Assembly: GCF_002165135.1 (NCBI RefSeq)
Contig: NZ_NFZQ01000010.1
Location: 1-64,000 of the forward strand
DNA from: Pseudomonas sp. SID14000
Lineage (GTDB): Bacteria; Pseudomonadota; Gammaproteobacteria; Pseudomonadales; Pseudomonadaceae
DNA: 64,000 nt
Reading direction: 5' to 3'
Part shown: positions 18,638 to 27,029 of the stretch, one piece after another
Position numbering within the stretch: the stretch's first letter is position 1
Layout: each line of letters begins with the position of its first letter
Position numbers and translations under genes: made by a program
Notes under the pieces: model-generated
What the model saw: only the letters and a program-made list of their open reading frames with translations
What the model was told of the DNA's origin: nothing
Database searches by the model: none

Positions 18638-18814
18638 ATGCGCACGGCCCTGATTATCAAGTCGATGTCTTTGCTGGTGCTGTTAAGTGGTGCGGCGCGC
18701 GCGGCGGATGCGTATATCAATCAGAACAGTATCATTCCTGTTTCAACTGCAGGGTGGTTCTTTGCATTTGCCGTCGTTGGCTTCGTGGCAGTCGCCAACA
18801 GTGGAAGGATCTGA
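18638..18814 (+). CDS. Small exported protein with C-terminal sorting-signal-like segment
   Basis: A 58-residue frame with an exceptionally good ribosome binding site (AAAGGAGGGG, about 7 bases before ATG). It has an N-terminal signal peptide (RTALIIKSMSLLVLLSGAA, cleavage near ARA/AD) and only about nine polar residues before IIPVSTAGWFFAFAVVGF and a short tail ending SGRI. The C-terminal part resembles the VPLPA/PEP-CTERM pattern (short Pro motif, Trp, transmembrane helix, basic end), although only one Arg is present. No exosortase gene is in the window. It is the first gene of the exopolysaccharide locus. Function unknown. Confidence 0.6.
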   Translation: MRTALIIKSMSLLVLLSGAARAADAYINQNSIIPVSTAGWFFAFAVVGFVAVANSGRI

Positions 18815-18861
18815 GTCCGCCAGCCTGAGTTTTACCCTGATGCAGCGGCCCGGGGCTTGGC

Positions 18862-18889
18862 TTGTCAATTTCCCAACCGTTGCTATATT
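18862..18889 (+). promoter_or_regulatory. Sigma-70-like promoter for the export block
   Basis: TTGTCA (5 of 6 to consensus) and TATATT (5 of 6) are separated by 16 bases in the 256-base gap between the small protein and the Wza-like gene. It would give a leader of about 170 bases, which includes a GGCCTC/GAGGCC hairpin near 18955-18977. Predicted by eye only. Confidence 0.45.
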
Positions 18890-19070
18890 GCCAGTAGCCC
18901 GTGTAGGTCCACGGTTGCAGGCAGCACAGCTCAGGCTGCACAGCGTCAAGGTAAGGCCTCCGGGAAGATCGAGGCCATCATGGCGGGCGTATGCCGTGAA
19001 GCGGAGCGAGAGTTGGTGTGCTGTTCTCATTCAGTGCTCTTTGTCGGGCCTTTTGGCCGGAGGGACCCTC

Positions 19071-19628
19071 ATGGTGCGTTCAATGTTTGCCGCGTTCTGC
19101 ATGTTGATGGTGTGGTCCGGTGCCGGTAACGCCGACCCGAACAATGCCGCCTACCTGCTCAGCCCCGGCGATGTGGTGATGGTGTCGGTATGGCAGGAAG
19201 AGAGCCTGCGTCAGGAAGCCACCGTACTTCCCGACGGCAGTATCACTTTCCCGCTGGCCGGGCGCATCGATGTTGCCGGGCTGGACGTAACGGCAGTTGA
19301 AAAACAAGTGGCTGCCAAACTCGAAAAATTCCTCCCCGACCCGAACGTCAGCGTTGTCGTCAAGAGCATCGCCGGCAACCTGGTCTATGTACAAGGCAAA
19401 GTGATCAAGCCCGGGCCGGTTCAAATGGCGGGCCCTACCGCAGTGCTGCAGGCTCTGAGCATGTCGGGCGGCCTGGACAAGTTTGCCGACGAAAGCGAAA
19501 TCAAAGTGGTCCGCGGTAGCGGCGCTTCCCAAAAAATTCTGCCCGTGCGATATAAAGACCTGGTGTCTGGCCGGGATATGTCCACCAACATCCAACTTCA
19601 GGCTGGCGATACGCTGGTCGTTCCTTGA
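19071..19628 (+). CDS. Polysaccharide export protein (Wza-like)
   Basis: A 185-residue exported protein with a polysaccharide export (PES) domain and one SLBB-type domain. The signal peptide runs to about GNA/DPN. The PES part reads YLLSPGDVVMVSVWQEESL, PDGSITFPLAGRIDVAGL and FLPDPNVSVVV. The SLBB part reads GNLVYVQGKVIKPGPVQM. There is no lipobox cysteine, and it is shorter than classical Wza, like the EpsE-type proteins of PEP-CTERM polysaccharide loci. GGAGG before the ATG at 19071 fixes the start; longer in-frame starts lie in the non-coding leader. Confidence 0.88.
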   Translation: MVRSMFAAFCMLMVWSGAGNADPNNAAYLLSPGDVVMVSVWQEESLRQEATVLPDGSITFPLAGRIDVAGLDVTAVEKQVAAKLEKFLPDPNVSVVVKSIAGNLVYVQGKVIKPGPVQMAGPTAVLQALSMSGGLDKFADESEIKVVRGSGASQKILPVRYKDLVSGRDMSTNIQLQAGDTLVVP

Positions 19629-19652
19629 TCTTGCCTTTAATAAGAACACTTA

Positions 19653-20768
19653 ATGCCTCTTCTTAGAACAACTAGCTTTGCAACGGCAATCTTGGTGTTG
19701 CCGTTTACGGACACTGTCCTGGCAGCAAATTGGCAGTCTACGGTGGTGGTACCGACATCCGTCGAACATGACAGCAACCCCTTGCTGCTGTCGTCGGGTG
19801 AAAAGGGCGTAACGCGCACGATCATCGCGCCTGATTACACCCTGATCGGTACCTTCGACCGTGATGAACTGAGGTTGGGGCTGGGCATGCATGTATTGCG
19901 CTCGTCCGACACGGCGGTGGTCGACAACCGTGAAGACCCTGATGTAAGCCTGGGCTGGCAGCGCCAGACCGAGCGCGGGCGTTTTGGCCTGCTGGCGCGT
20001 TACAACGAAAGTTCGACGCTGTCAGGAACGGTACTGGATACCGGCGTGGTCACCACCGATGGTACGCAAAAGCTGTATACGCTGACCGGCAACTGGAGCC
20101 AGGCGGTTACCGAGCGCAGCACCCTGAGCAACGAAACCACGTACAACCGTGCCCGTTATGACATCAGTACGCTGACGGGGTACGACGAACTGGGCAACGT
20201 GTTCACCTGGACCTACGCCTGGAGCGAGCGGGCTGATGTGTATAGCCGCTTTGGCGCCCGGCGCTATGAACCCGAGCAGGACCAGACGGCGACGGCATCC
20301 AACAGCTACAGCCCGGCGGTCGGGGTCAAGTACCAGTTCTCCGAACGCCTCAGCGCCGATGCGCATGTGGGTGTCACCGAGGTTTCCGGCGACGAAGGTG
20401 GCCGACGTGGGGAGGGTGGGGTTGCGCTGCTGTACACCGGTGTGCGCGCCGACGCCAGCTTAACCGCCGAACGCAGTACGGTGGCCAGCGCCGAAGGCGG
20501 CTTCGCCGAGCTGGACCAGGTGCGCGGCGTGTGGAGTTACGCCGTCAGCGATCTGACCCGGGTAGGCGCGGACGCTGCCTGGCAGGACAGCAAAGGGCAG
20601 ACCCCCAACACTCTGCAGACTTACAGCGTGTGGGCCAGCCGCGAGTTTTCGCCGCACTGGGACCTGCGCCTGTCGCTGATGTACAAGGAGCGGCAGCAGG
20701 ATCACGAAGCCGATGCGAACGCAACGATCGTGGGTTTGACATTGACGTACAGGTACCCCGACATCTGA
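19653..20768 (+). CDS. Outer-membrane beta-barrel protein of the exopolysaccharide locus
   Basis: A 371-residue exported protein. The signal peptide ends near LAA, and the remainder is alternating amphipathic strands rich in Tyr, Thr and Arg, such as DELRLGLGMHVLRS, VSLGWQRQTERGRFGLLAR and WDLRLSLMYKERQQ. It ends TLTYRYPDI, an aromatic-rich barrel-like C-terminus. Comparable barrels occur next to Wza- and GumC-like genes in PEP-CTERM-type polysaccharide loci. It probably forms the outer-membrane pore or a secretion aid. It starts 24 bases after the Wza-like gene. Confidence 0.7.
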   Translation: MPLLRTTSFATAILVLPFTDTVLAANWQSTVVVPTSVEHDSNPLLLSSGEKGVTRTIIAPDYTLIGTFDRDELRLGLGMHVLRSSDTAVVDNREDPDVSLGWQRQTERGRFGLLARYNESSTLSGTVLDTGVVTTDGTQKLYTLTGNWSQAVTERSTLSNETTYNRARYDISTLTGYDELGNVFTWTYAWSERADVYSRFGARRYEPEQDQTATASNSYSPAVGVKYQFSERLSADAHVGVTEVSGDEGGRRGEGGVALLYTGVRADASLTAERSTVASAEGGFAELDQVRGVWSYAVSDLTRVGADAAWQDSKGQTPNTLQTYSVWASREFSPHWDLRLSLMYKERQQDHEADANATIVGLTLTYRYPDI

Positions 20769-20787
20769 ACTTCAGGCAGGTGGCCCC

Positions 20788-22350
20788 ATGAAGTCCGACT
20801 ACGAGCTCTCCCTCAGAGATTACATCGCCATTATCAAGGACCGCGCCCTGCTATTGGGGGTGAGCATCGTAGTCATCCTGGCCGGGACCGTCGCTGTGGC
20901 AGTGATGGTGCCGCCGATCTACCAGTCGACCGGCACCATCCTGGTGGAGTCGCAGCAGATTTCCCCCGAACTGGTTTCGACCAACAACACCAGCTTTGCC
21001 GATGAACGCATCGAAGTGATTCGCCAGCGGGTGATGACCCGCGAGAACCTGCTGCGCATCATCGACAAGTACAACCTGTTCCCCGACAAGCGCTTCAGCG
21101 ATAGCGACAAGATCGACCACATGCGCAGTGCCATCGTGGTCGAAACCCTTACCACATACGTGCGTGGGCGCGGTGAAGCGACCGTGGCGTTCAATGTGTC
21201 CTTCGAGCACAAGCAGCCGGAAGTGGCCAAGGAAGTCGCTGACGAGCTGGTGACACTGTTCCTCAACGAAAACCTCAAGCAGCGTACCGAGCGGGCCAAT
21301 GAAACCACCGAGTTTCTCACCCAGGAGGCGAACAAGCTGGGGGCCGAGCTGGCCAGCCTGGAAAACCAGCTGGCGGATTTCAAGCAGGCCCACGCTAACG
21401 CCTTGCCCGAGCACCAGACCTTGCGCATGAACATGCTGTCGCGGTCGGAGCTGGAGTTCCGCGAAGTCGACCGTGATTACAAGGCCGCCCAGGAAGAACT
21501 GCGGTACCTGGAACTGGAACTGTCCGCGGCCAGTGCCGGGCTGGCCACCAAAGCTGGCGAAGGCCCCAGGGCGGCCAGTGCCGAACAGCCCCAGGACCTG
21601 CCCAGCCTGAAGGCCGAGTATGCTCGGCTGCTGAGCCGCTACAAGGAGGCCCACCCCGATGTGGTGGCGGTCAAGCGCAGGATTCAGGCGCTCGAAGCCA
21701 GTGGCAATCGTACGGCAGCCGCCTCCACGGTCGGCCTCGATATCGCCCGCGTGCGGGCAAAGATGAGTGCGGCGCAGGTGCGCATCGCGTCGCTGGCCGA
21801 ACAGAAGCGCGAGTTGACCCGCAAGATGGAGGGCTATGAGGCCGAGATCCTCGAGGCGCCGCAGGTCGAACGTGGCCTGGTGACTTTGATGCGTGACCAC
21901 GACAACGCGCGCAAGAAGTACGAAGAAATCCGCGCCAAGGAAATGGGCGCGAAGATTACCGAAAGCCTGGAGCAGGAGAACAAGGCCGAACGCTTTGTAC
22001 TGCTGGAACCACCGCTGATGCCCGAGAAACCGATCAAGCCCAACCGCAAGAAAATCGCCGCGCTGGGCCTGGTGCTGGCACCGGCAGGTGGCGGTGCGCT
22101 GGTGATGCTGCTGGAAATGTTCAACCAGCGCATTCGCGGCGTCGGTGCACTGGAGAACCTGCTGGGCAGGCGGGTGCTGGTGGCGCTGCCATACATCGAT
22201 ACCAAGGCCGATGTGGCCAGGCGCAAGCGTTGGCGCAACTGGCTGATCGTGGCGGCACTGGCGCTGGCGGCTATCATGGTAGTGCTGGTGCACGTGTTCT
22301 ACATGCCACTGGATGTGCTGTTGTTCAAAGTCATGTCTCGGTTTGCATAG
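20788..22350 (+). CDS. Wzz/GumC-type chain-length determinant
   Basis: A 520-residue inner-membrane co-polymerase. The first transmembrane segment is at about residues 22-45 (LLLGVSIVVILAGTVAVAV). A long periplasmic coiled coil follows (residues about 165-380), including the GNVR-like block APQVERGLVTLMRDHDNA. A proline-rich motif (PPLMPEKPIKPNRKK) precedes a second membrane pair. It sets polymer length and links the flippase/polymerase to the exporter. Unlike Wzc, the kinase domain is a separate protein encoded 10 bases downstream. Confidence 0.88.
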   Translation: MKSDYELSLRDYIAIIKDRALLLGVSIVVILAGTVAVAVMVPPIYQSTGTILVESQQISPELVSTNNTSFADERIEVIRQRVMTRENLLRIIDKYNLFPDKRFSDSDKIDHMRSAIVVETLTTYVRGRGEATVAFNVSFEHKQPEVAKEVADELVTLFLNENLKQRTERANETTEFLTQEANKLGAELASLENQLADFKQAHANALPEHQTLRMNMLSRSELEFREVDRDYKAAQEELRYLELELSAASAGLATKAGEGPRAASAEQPQDLPSLKAEYARLLSRYKEAHPDVVAVKRRIQALEASGNRTAAASTVGLDIARVRAKMSAAQVRIASLAEQKRELTRKMEGYEAEILEAPQVERGLVTLMRDHDNARKKYEEIRAKEMGAKITESLEQENKAERFVLLEPPLMPEKPIKPNRKKIAALGLVLAPAGGGALVMLLEMFNQRIRGVGALENLLGRRVLVALPYIDTKADVARRKRWRNWLIVAALALAAIMVVLVHVFYMPLDVLLFKVMSRFA

Positions 22351-22360
22351 GGAAGCAGTG

Positions 22361-23167
22361 ATGGACAGGACCAAGCCGGCTGTTGGCAATAATCTTCACC
22401 AGGTTACCCCGGGTACCCCGCAGGCCTTGTCACCCGCCCCTGGTATGGCACTGGCGGAAGTGCCTGGCCAGTTCGACTATGTAAACACCAAGGTGGTGCC
22501 GCTGCGCGCGGAGCACCTGGAACGTCACCGCATCGTCGCCTACAACAAGAACTCGCACATGAACGGGCCGATCGACCTGCTGCGCACGCAAGTGCTCAGG
22601 ACCATGGACGAGAACGGCTGGCGAACCCTGGCCATCACCTCGCCAACCCCTGAAGCGGGCAAGACGGTGCTGGCGATCAACCTGGCCATGAGCATCGCCC
22701 ACCACACCACCAAGACCGCGTTGCTGGTGGACTTCGACTTGCGTCGGCCCAAGGTCGGCAGCACCCTGGGGTTGCCCATGGACCAGGCGCTGAACGAATT
22801 CCTGACGGACGAGGCCGAGCTGCAGGACTGCCTGGTCAACCCGACCTTGCCCCGGTTTGTGGTGCTGCCGACGCGGGTGCCGGTGCCATTGTCTACCGAA
22901 ATGCTGTCGTCACCCAAGGTGGGCAACTTGATCAGCGAACTGCGCAATCGCTACGAGTCGCGCATCTGCATTTTCGATTTGCCGCCGCTGCTCAGCTCTG
23001 ACGATGCGATCACCGTGATACCCAAGTTCGACTGTGTGCTGCTGGTGGTGGCCAACGGTATGAACAACAGGAAGGAAATCGAGGATTGCCTGCACCACCT
23101 GGCCAGGGTGAACCTGGTAGGGACGGTATTGAACAAGGCTGACGAGCAGCCGCGGACCTATTACTGA
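22361..23167 (+). CDS. CpsD/CapB-type tyrosine autokinase-like ATPase
   Basis: A 268-residue cytoplasmic P-loop ATPase. The deviant Walker A is SPTPEAGKTVLAINLA with Lys101, Walker A' is LLVDFDLRRPK and Walker B is ICIFDLPPLL. This is the bacterial tyrosine kinase fold that partners a separate Wzz/GumC protein. Only two tyrosines remain at the C-terminus (PRTYY), in place of the usual tyrosine-rich tail, so regulation by tail phosphorylation may be reduced. The start at 22361 follows GGAAG; the longer in-frame version overlaps the previous gene. Confidence 0.85.
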   Translation: MDRTKPAVGNNLHQVTPGTPQALSPAPGMALAEVPGQFDYVNTKVVPLRAEHLERHRIVAYNKNSHMNGPIDLLRTQVLRTMDENGWRTLAITSPTPEAGKTVLAINLAMSIAHHTTKTALLVDFDLRRPKVGSTLGLPMDQALNEFLTDEAELQDCLVNPTLPRFVVLPTRVPVPLSTEMLSSPKVGNLISELRNRYESRICIFDLPPLLSSDDAITVIPKFDCVLLVVANGMNNRKEIEDCLHHLARVNLVGTVLNKADEQPRTYY

Positions 23168-23181
23168 AGCTTCAGATCCCG

Positions 23182-23201
23182 GGGCTGCTTTGCAGCCCTT
23201 T
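23182..23201 (+). terminator. Hairpin after the export block
   Basis: GGGCTGC and GCAGCCC form a perfect 7-base stem with a TTT loop, followed by TTTC. It sits 14 bases after the ATPase stop codon, marking the end of the first exopolysaccharide operon. Confidence 0.55.
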
Positions 23202-23243
23202 CGAGACACAAAGGTACAGCGCATTCCTTCAGCTGGCGGGGTC

Positions 23244-23331
23244 TCTGTGGGAGCGGGCATGCCCGCGAAGCAGGCGATGCGGTGGATGGCACCGGCTGCG
23301 CCGGTGTTCGCGGGTGAACCCGCTCCCACGG
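23244..23331. repeat. REP palindrome pair
   Basis: Inverted REP arms (ctgtgggagcgggcatgccc and gttcgcgggtgaacccgctc) surround accggctgcgccggt. The pair lies between the convergent export block and galE. Confidence 0.85.
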
Positions 23332-23354
23332 GGAGGCGCAGTGCCTTTCGATCC

Positions 23355-24329
23355 TCAGGCTTGGCGCGTAGCCCAGGGATACTGCAACTCCCACTGCCAC
23401 GCATGCCGCACAATCGGCTCCAGCGTGGCAAACTCCGGCCGCCAGCCCAGCATGTGCATAGCCTTGCCAGCATCGGCCACCAACCGGGGCGGGTCGCCGG
23501 GGCGGCGGGGCGCGTCGAGGGTGCGGATCGGTCGGCCAGTCACCGCCCGGGCCGTGTCGATCACCTGTTGCACCGAAAAGCCCAGCCCATTGCCCAGGTT
23601 GAACGCGGTTCGTTCGCCACCCGCCAGCAGGTAATCCACCGCCAGTGCATGGGCCGCCGCCAGGTCGGCCACATGCACATAGTCGCGTATGCAGGTGCCA
23701 TCCGGCGTATCGTAATCCCGGCCAAATACCGTCACCGCCTCACGCCGGCCCGAAGCAGCCTGCAGGATCAGCGGGATCAGGTGGGTTTCGGGGTCATGGC
23801 GCTCGCCCAACTGGCCTTCCGGGTCAGCACCCGCGGCATTGAAGTAACGCAGGCACACCGACTTCAAGCCGTAGGCCCGGTCGAAGTCCTCGAGAATCTG
23901 CTCGACCATCCATTTGCTCAGCCCATATGGGTTGATAGGCCCCTTGGCATGCGCTTCGTCGATCGGCACGTACTGCGGGTTGCCGTAGACGGCTGCGCTG
24001 GAAGAAAACACCAGGTGCCTGATACCGGCATTCACCATGGCCTGCAGGAGAGAAAGGGTGGCCGCGACGTTGTTCTGGTAGTACTTGCCGGGCACGCTGA
24101 CCGACTCGCCCACCTGGATGAATGAGGCAAAGTGGAACACGGCATCGAAACGGCAAACGCCAAACAGCACATCCAGGGCGGGTTCGTCGGCGATGTCCAG
24201 TTTCGCCCACTGGACGCCAGGGCCGGGCGAGACCAGGTCCGCCACCACCACCTCATGGCCTGCACCGAGCAGGTGCTTGACCATGTGCGAGCCAATGTAG
24301 CCTGCGCCACCGACAACCAGAAACTTCAT
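23355..24329 (-). CDS. galE: UDP-glucose 4-epimerase
   Basis: A 324-residue short-chain dehydrogenase-type epimerase converting UDP-glucose and UDP-galactose, supplying a precursor for the polymer. The NAD site is VVGGAGYIGSHMV. The catalytic residues lie in LVFSSSAAVYGN (Ser) and NPYGLSKWMVEQ (Tyr and Lys of YxxxK). Other family segments are YFNAAGADPEGQLGE and GTCIRDYVHV. Length is normal for GalE. It is the last gene of the reverse-strand block, 79 bases after the GH5-like gene. Confidence 0.93.
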   Translation of the reverse strand: MKFLVVGGAGYIGSHMVKHLLGAGHEVVVADLVSPGPGVQWAKLDIADEPALDVLFGVCRFDAVFHFASFIQVGESVSVPGKYYQNNVAATLSLLQAMVNAGIRHLVFSSSAAVYGNPQYVPIDEAHAKGPINPYGLSKWMVEQILEDFDRAYGLKSVCLRYFNAAGADPEGQLGERHDPETHLIPLILQAASGRREAVTVFGRDYDTPDGTCIRDYVHVADLAAAHALAVDYLLAGGERTAFNLGNGLGFSVQQVIDTARAVTGRPIRTLDAPRRPGDPPRLVADAGKAMHMLGWRPEFATLEPIVRHAWQWELQYPWATRQA

Positions 24330-24408
24330 CCATGCCTCCTGGACTCTGCTGTTGTACAGCCGCGCATTTCAGCGACAGGTCTGTTGTGAGGGTAGATGGC
24401 CATATGCC

Positions 24409-27024
24409 CTATTTCAAGAACAGCCAGTTGGACATGTACTTGCCGTCGAATGTGATGCTGTAGCGCCCATCCTGATAAGCCGCAGGCAATGGCTGCAACT
24501 GTGTCTGTGCATCCCGGGCGAACAGCTTCAGGCCAGCAGGCGCCTTGATGCTCAAGGTGCCGGCAAGCGGCTCGACGTTGAACGGTGTCTTGTCATCGGC
24601 CTTGGGCACGGCACGGGTGCCCAGCGACACCAGCAGTTCGCGCGACTGGCCCAAGGGTTTGCCGTCCAGGCTCTGCACCACGACGCTGGCGTACGGCGTT
24701 TGCGCTTGCACCTGGATGGCGCCGAGGCTGATCGAGCGACCTCCCAGCCAGCCGGTGGCGGCCTGGGTCAGTGGTGTGTCGAGGGTGTAGATGCCCTGTT
24801 GCCAGTTGCGCTTTAGCTCACCCGTGTCGCTGACCGCTTCCGTGGCGTCGGCTGGCAGCAAGGACTGCCCCGGATCCTGCAGTACCTGCGCATCGGCAGG
24901 GATGGCAGCGGGTTTCAGCCAGGGTAATTCCGGCGTCTGTGGCAGGGCGATCTGCAGTTGGCCCTTTTCCATGGCCGTGCGCAGCAAAGGCGAATTGCGC
25001 GGGGTGATCTCCTGGTTGTACAGGGTAGCGGGCGTCGGTGCGAACACGTAGCGGGTAGTGGCCGGCTTCACATCCGAACGGCGATAGAGCAGGGCGGCAG
25101 CGGGCAGGGTGGCGATCATCGCCGGGTCGTTGTAGGCGTGCCAGTTATCCGCCGTGCGCCAGCCTGGATTGAAGGCTTGCTGGCTGTAGGCATACTGCAG
25201 CATGGCGTCCCAGCCCTGGTGGCTGGCAGTGCCGGCCACATACAGCGGCAGCGAGTGGCGGTCGGGTAGCGGGAAGGGCTCGGCGTTCCATTCGGTGACG
25301 GTCAGCGGCTTGCCAACCACCTGGGCGGCGGCGAGCCAGTCGATCATGCCGTCGCTGGTCAGCGGGTTCTTCTCCAGCTGGCCATTGGCACCGTAGCTGT
25401 GAGCATCGATCACATCGCCTGCGGTCAGTGCCGGCAGCGCGCTCAGGCCATTGCCGCCCCAGGTACTGGTGGTAGCGATCGGTACTTTCACGCCGAGGCC
25501 GCGCAGGTGGGCGATCATGTCGGCGTTGAAGCGCTGTTCCAGGTCATTGAGAAACAGCTTCGAAGGGCCATGCTCCCAGGCGCGCCAGGTGAGATCGGTG
25601 GGCAGGTCATAGCGTTTGGCGAAGGCTTTGGCGGCGTCCATGTAGCGCTCGCTGTGGCGCGGTACGTCCTTGTTCGGCATCAGGGCATTACCATAATGCT
25701 GGGTGAGGTCGTTCTCATTGGTGAGCAGTACGGCAGCGATGGCCGGGTCGTCCTTGTAAGCCAGGCCGGTATATTCGTTCACATGGGTCAGGTACTGCTC
25801 GGCAAAGCGTTTCATCGCGTTCTGGATACTGTTGTTCACATAGGCGTAACCCTTCAGGTCAACGCGTTCTTCTCCCTTGGCCAGTTCCTTGAAGTCATCG
25901 ATGTGGTCATTGGCGGTAAGCGCACGTTGCACGTGCATGTCCAGCCAGATATAGACGCCTTCGTCCTTGAGTGCCTTGATCCACAGGTCGAGCTTGCGCA
26001 GTGATTCGGCACTGAGCTGCCGGGTATCGCGCACGAGGGTGCCGTCGCCAAATACGTTCGGGCTGACCCAGGGCGAGTCGTGGTGGTGCAGGCGCACCAG
26101 GTTGAAGCCTAGTGCCGACAGGCGCTTGGCCTGTTGGCGGATTTCTTCGTCGGGGCTCTTGAACAACGAATAGGCGGACAGGTTGGTGCCCCAGAAGCGC
26201 ACCGGGGTGTTGTCCTCGAACATCAGCTGCTCGCCGACGGCCTTGACGAAGCCACGCTTGCCGGCAGGCTTTTCCGCGGCATTGAGGAACGACAGGTCCA
26301 CTGGCGAGGTGCGCCAGTCCAGCTGGTCATCGGGCCAGGTGGCGGGGTCGGCCAGGCCGAAGCGCTCGCTGGGCGTGGGCCCCAGCTCGATGTCGCCGGT
26401 GATGTTCAGCACCGCCTTGATCTGCTGCCGACCGGCGCTGATCGGGTCGTTGTAGATGAACGCACGCAGCTCGGACGGGTTGCCGCGTTCGAAATACACC
26501 TTGGCCAGGGGCGGGTCGAAGCGCATCTCGATGCGCCGGCCCTGCTCGGTCTTGCCCCATGACCAGCCACGGTTGCCGGCCAGCAGTTGTGGGGCGCCCA
26601 TGTCCCCGGCAATGTGCGCCGGGTCGAACTGGAACACCATGCCGCCGCCCATCACCCCGGCCTGGCGGCTGTGGGCGTCAAGGTCGAAGGCCCAGCTCAG
26701 GGTTTGCGCCTGCTCCTTGCGGATATCCGCCGTCAGGTCGAAGTCCAGCTCCTTGTTCTTGCCCAGCAGCGTGTAGTGGTAGGGGCCATTGACCTTGAAC
26801 GTCGTGGAGAAGCCTGTCCAGCTCCAGTTGGCCGCCCAGAAGTCGAACTTGGCTTTCATCACCGGTCCACCACCGTGGGTCACCATGGGCAGGCCATTCT
26901 GTTCATCGACACTGACTTGCCACGCCGATGCCCAGCCGGGGAGCGGCAGCAAGGCCAGGCCAGCAATGGCCGAAGCCTGCAGCAGGGTTTGAAAACCTGT
27001 GCGGCACAGCGTGAGCACGTTCAT
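24409..27024 (-). CDS. GH5-like glycoside hydrolase of the exopolysaccharide locus
   Basis: An 871-residue exported protein. After a signal peptide (about residues 1-32, ending GWASA), residues 33-260 form a beta-rich domain. A cellulase-like TIM barrel follows (FVKAVGEQLMFEDNTPVRFWG, GFNLVRLHHHDSPW, VYIWLDMHVQ). The predicted acid/base is Glu437 in LLTNENDLT and the nucleophile Glu578 in LTVTEWNAEP. A beta-sandwich tail ends with SNWLFLK. It probably trims or releases the polymer in the periplasm or outside. It lies 5 bases after the polymerase gene, so the two are translated from one mRNA. Confidence 0.82.
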   Translation of the reverse strand: MNVLTLCRTGFQTLLQASAIAGLALLPLPGWASAWQVSVDEQNGLPMVTHGGGPVMKAKFDFWAANWSWTGFSTTFKVNGPYHYTLLGKNKELDFDLTADIRKEQAQTLSWAFDLDAHSRQAGVMGGGMVFQFDPAHIAGDMGAPQLLAGNRGWSWGKTEQGRRIEMRFDPPLAKVYFERGNPSELRAFIYNDPISAGRQQIKAVLNITGDIELGPTPSERFGLADPATWPDDQLDWRTSPVDLSFLNAAEKPAGKRGFVKAVGEQLMFEDNTPVRFWGTNLSAYSLFKSPDEEIRQQAKRLSALGFNLVRLHHHDSPWVSPNVFGDGTLVRDTRQLSAESLRKLDLWIKALKDEGVYIWLDMHVQRALTANDHIDDFKELAKGEERVDLKGYAYVNNSIQNAMKRFAEQYLTHVNEYTGLAYKDDPAIAAVLLTNENDLTQHYGNALMPNKDVPRHSERYMDAAKAFAKRYDLPTDLTWRAWEHGPSKLFLNDLEQRFNADMIAHLRGLGVKVPIATTSTWGGNGLSALPALTAGDVIDAHSYGANGQLEKNPLTSDGMIDWLAAAQVVGKPLTVTEWNAEPFPLPDRHSLPLYVAGTASHQGWDAMLQYAYSQQAFNPGWRTADNWHAYNDPAMIATLPAAALLYRRSDVKPATTRYVFAPTPATLYNQEITPRNSPLLRTAMEKGQLQIALPQTPELPWLKPAAIPADAQVLQDPGQSLLPADATEAVSDTGELKRNWQQGIYTLDTPLTQAATGWLGGRSISLGAIQVQAQTPYASVVVQSLDGKPLGQSRELLVSLGTRAVPKADDKTPFNVEPLAGTLSIKAPAGLKLFARDAQTQLQPLPAAYQDGRYSITFDGKYMSNWLFLK

Positions 27025-27029
27025 AGGCG

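Noticed and set aside
18687-19070. In-frame upstream extension of the Wza-like gene
   Set aside because: The extension runs through the small protein gene and the leader in another frame, has low-quality composition and no signal peptide. The ATG at 19071 has GGAGG and a signal peptide.
20851-22389. 512-codon open frame on the reverse strand
   Set aside because: It mirrors the Wzz/GumC gene, which has two membrane segments, a coiled coil and a ribosome binding site. The reverse product is His/Gln-rich nonsense.
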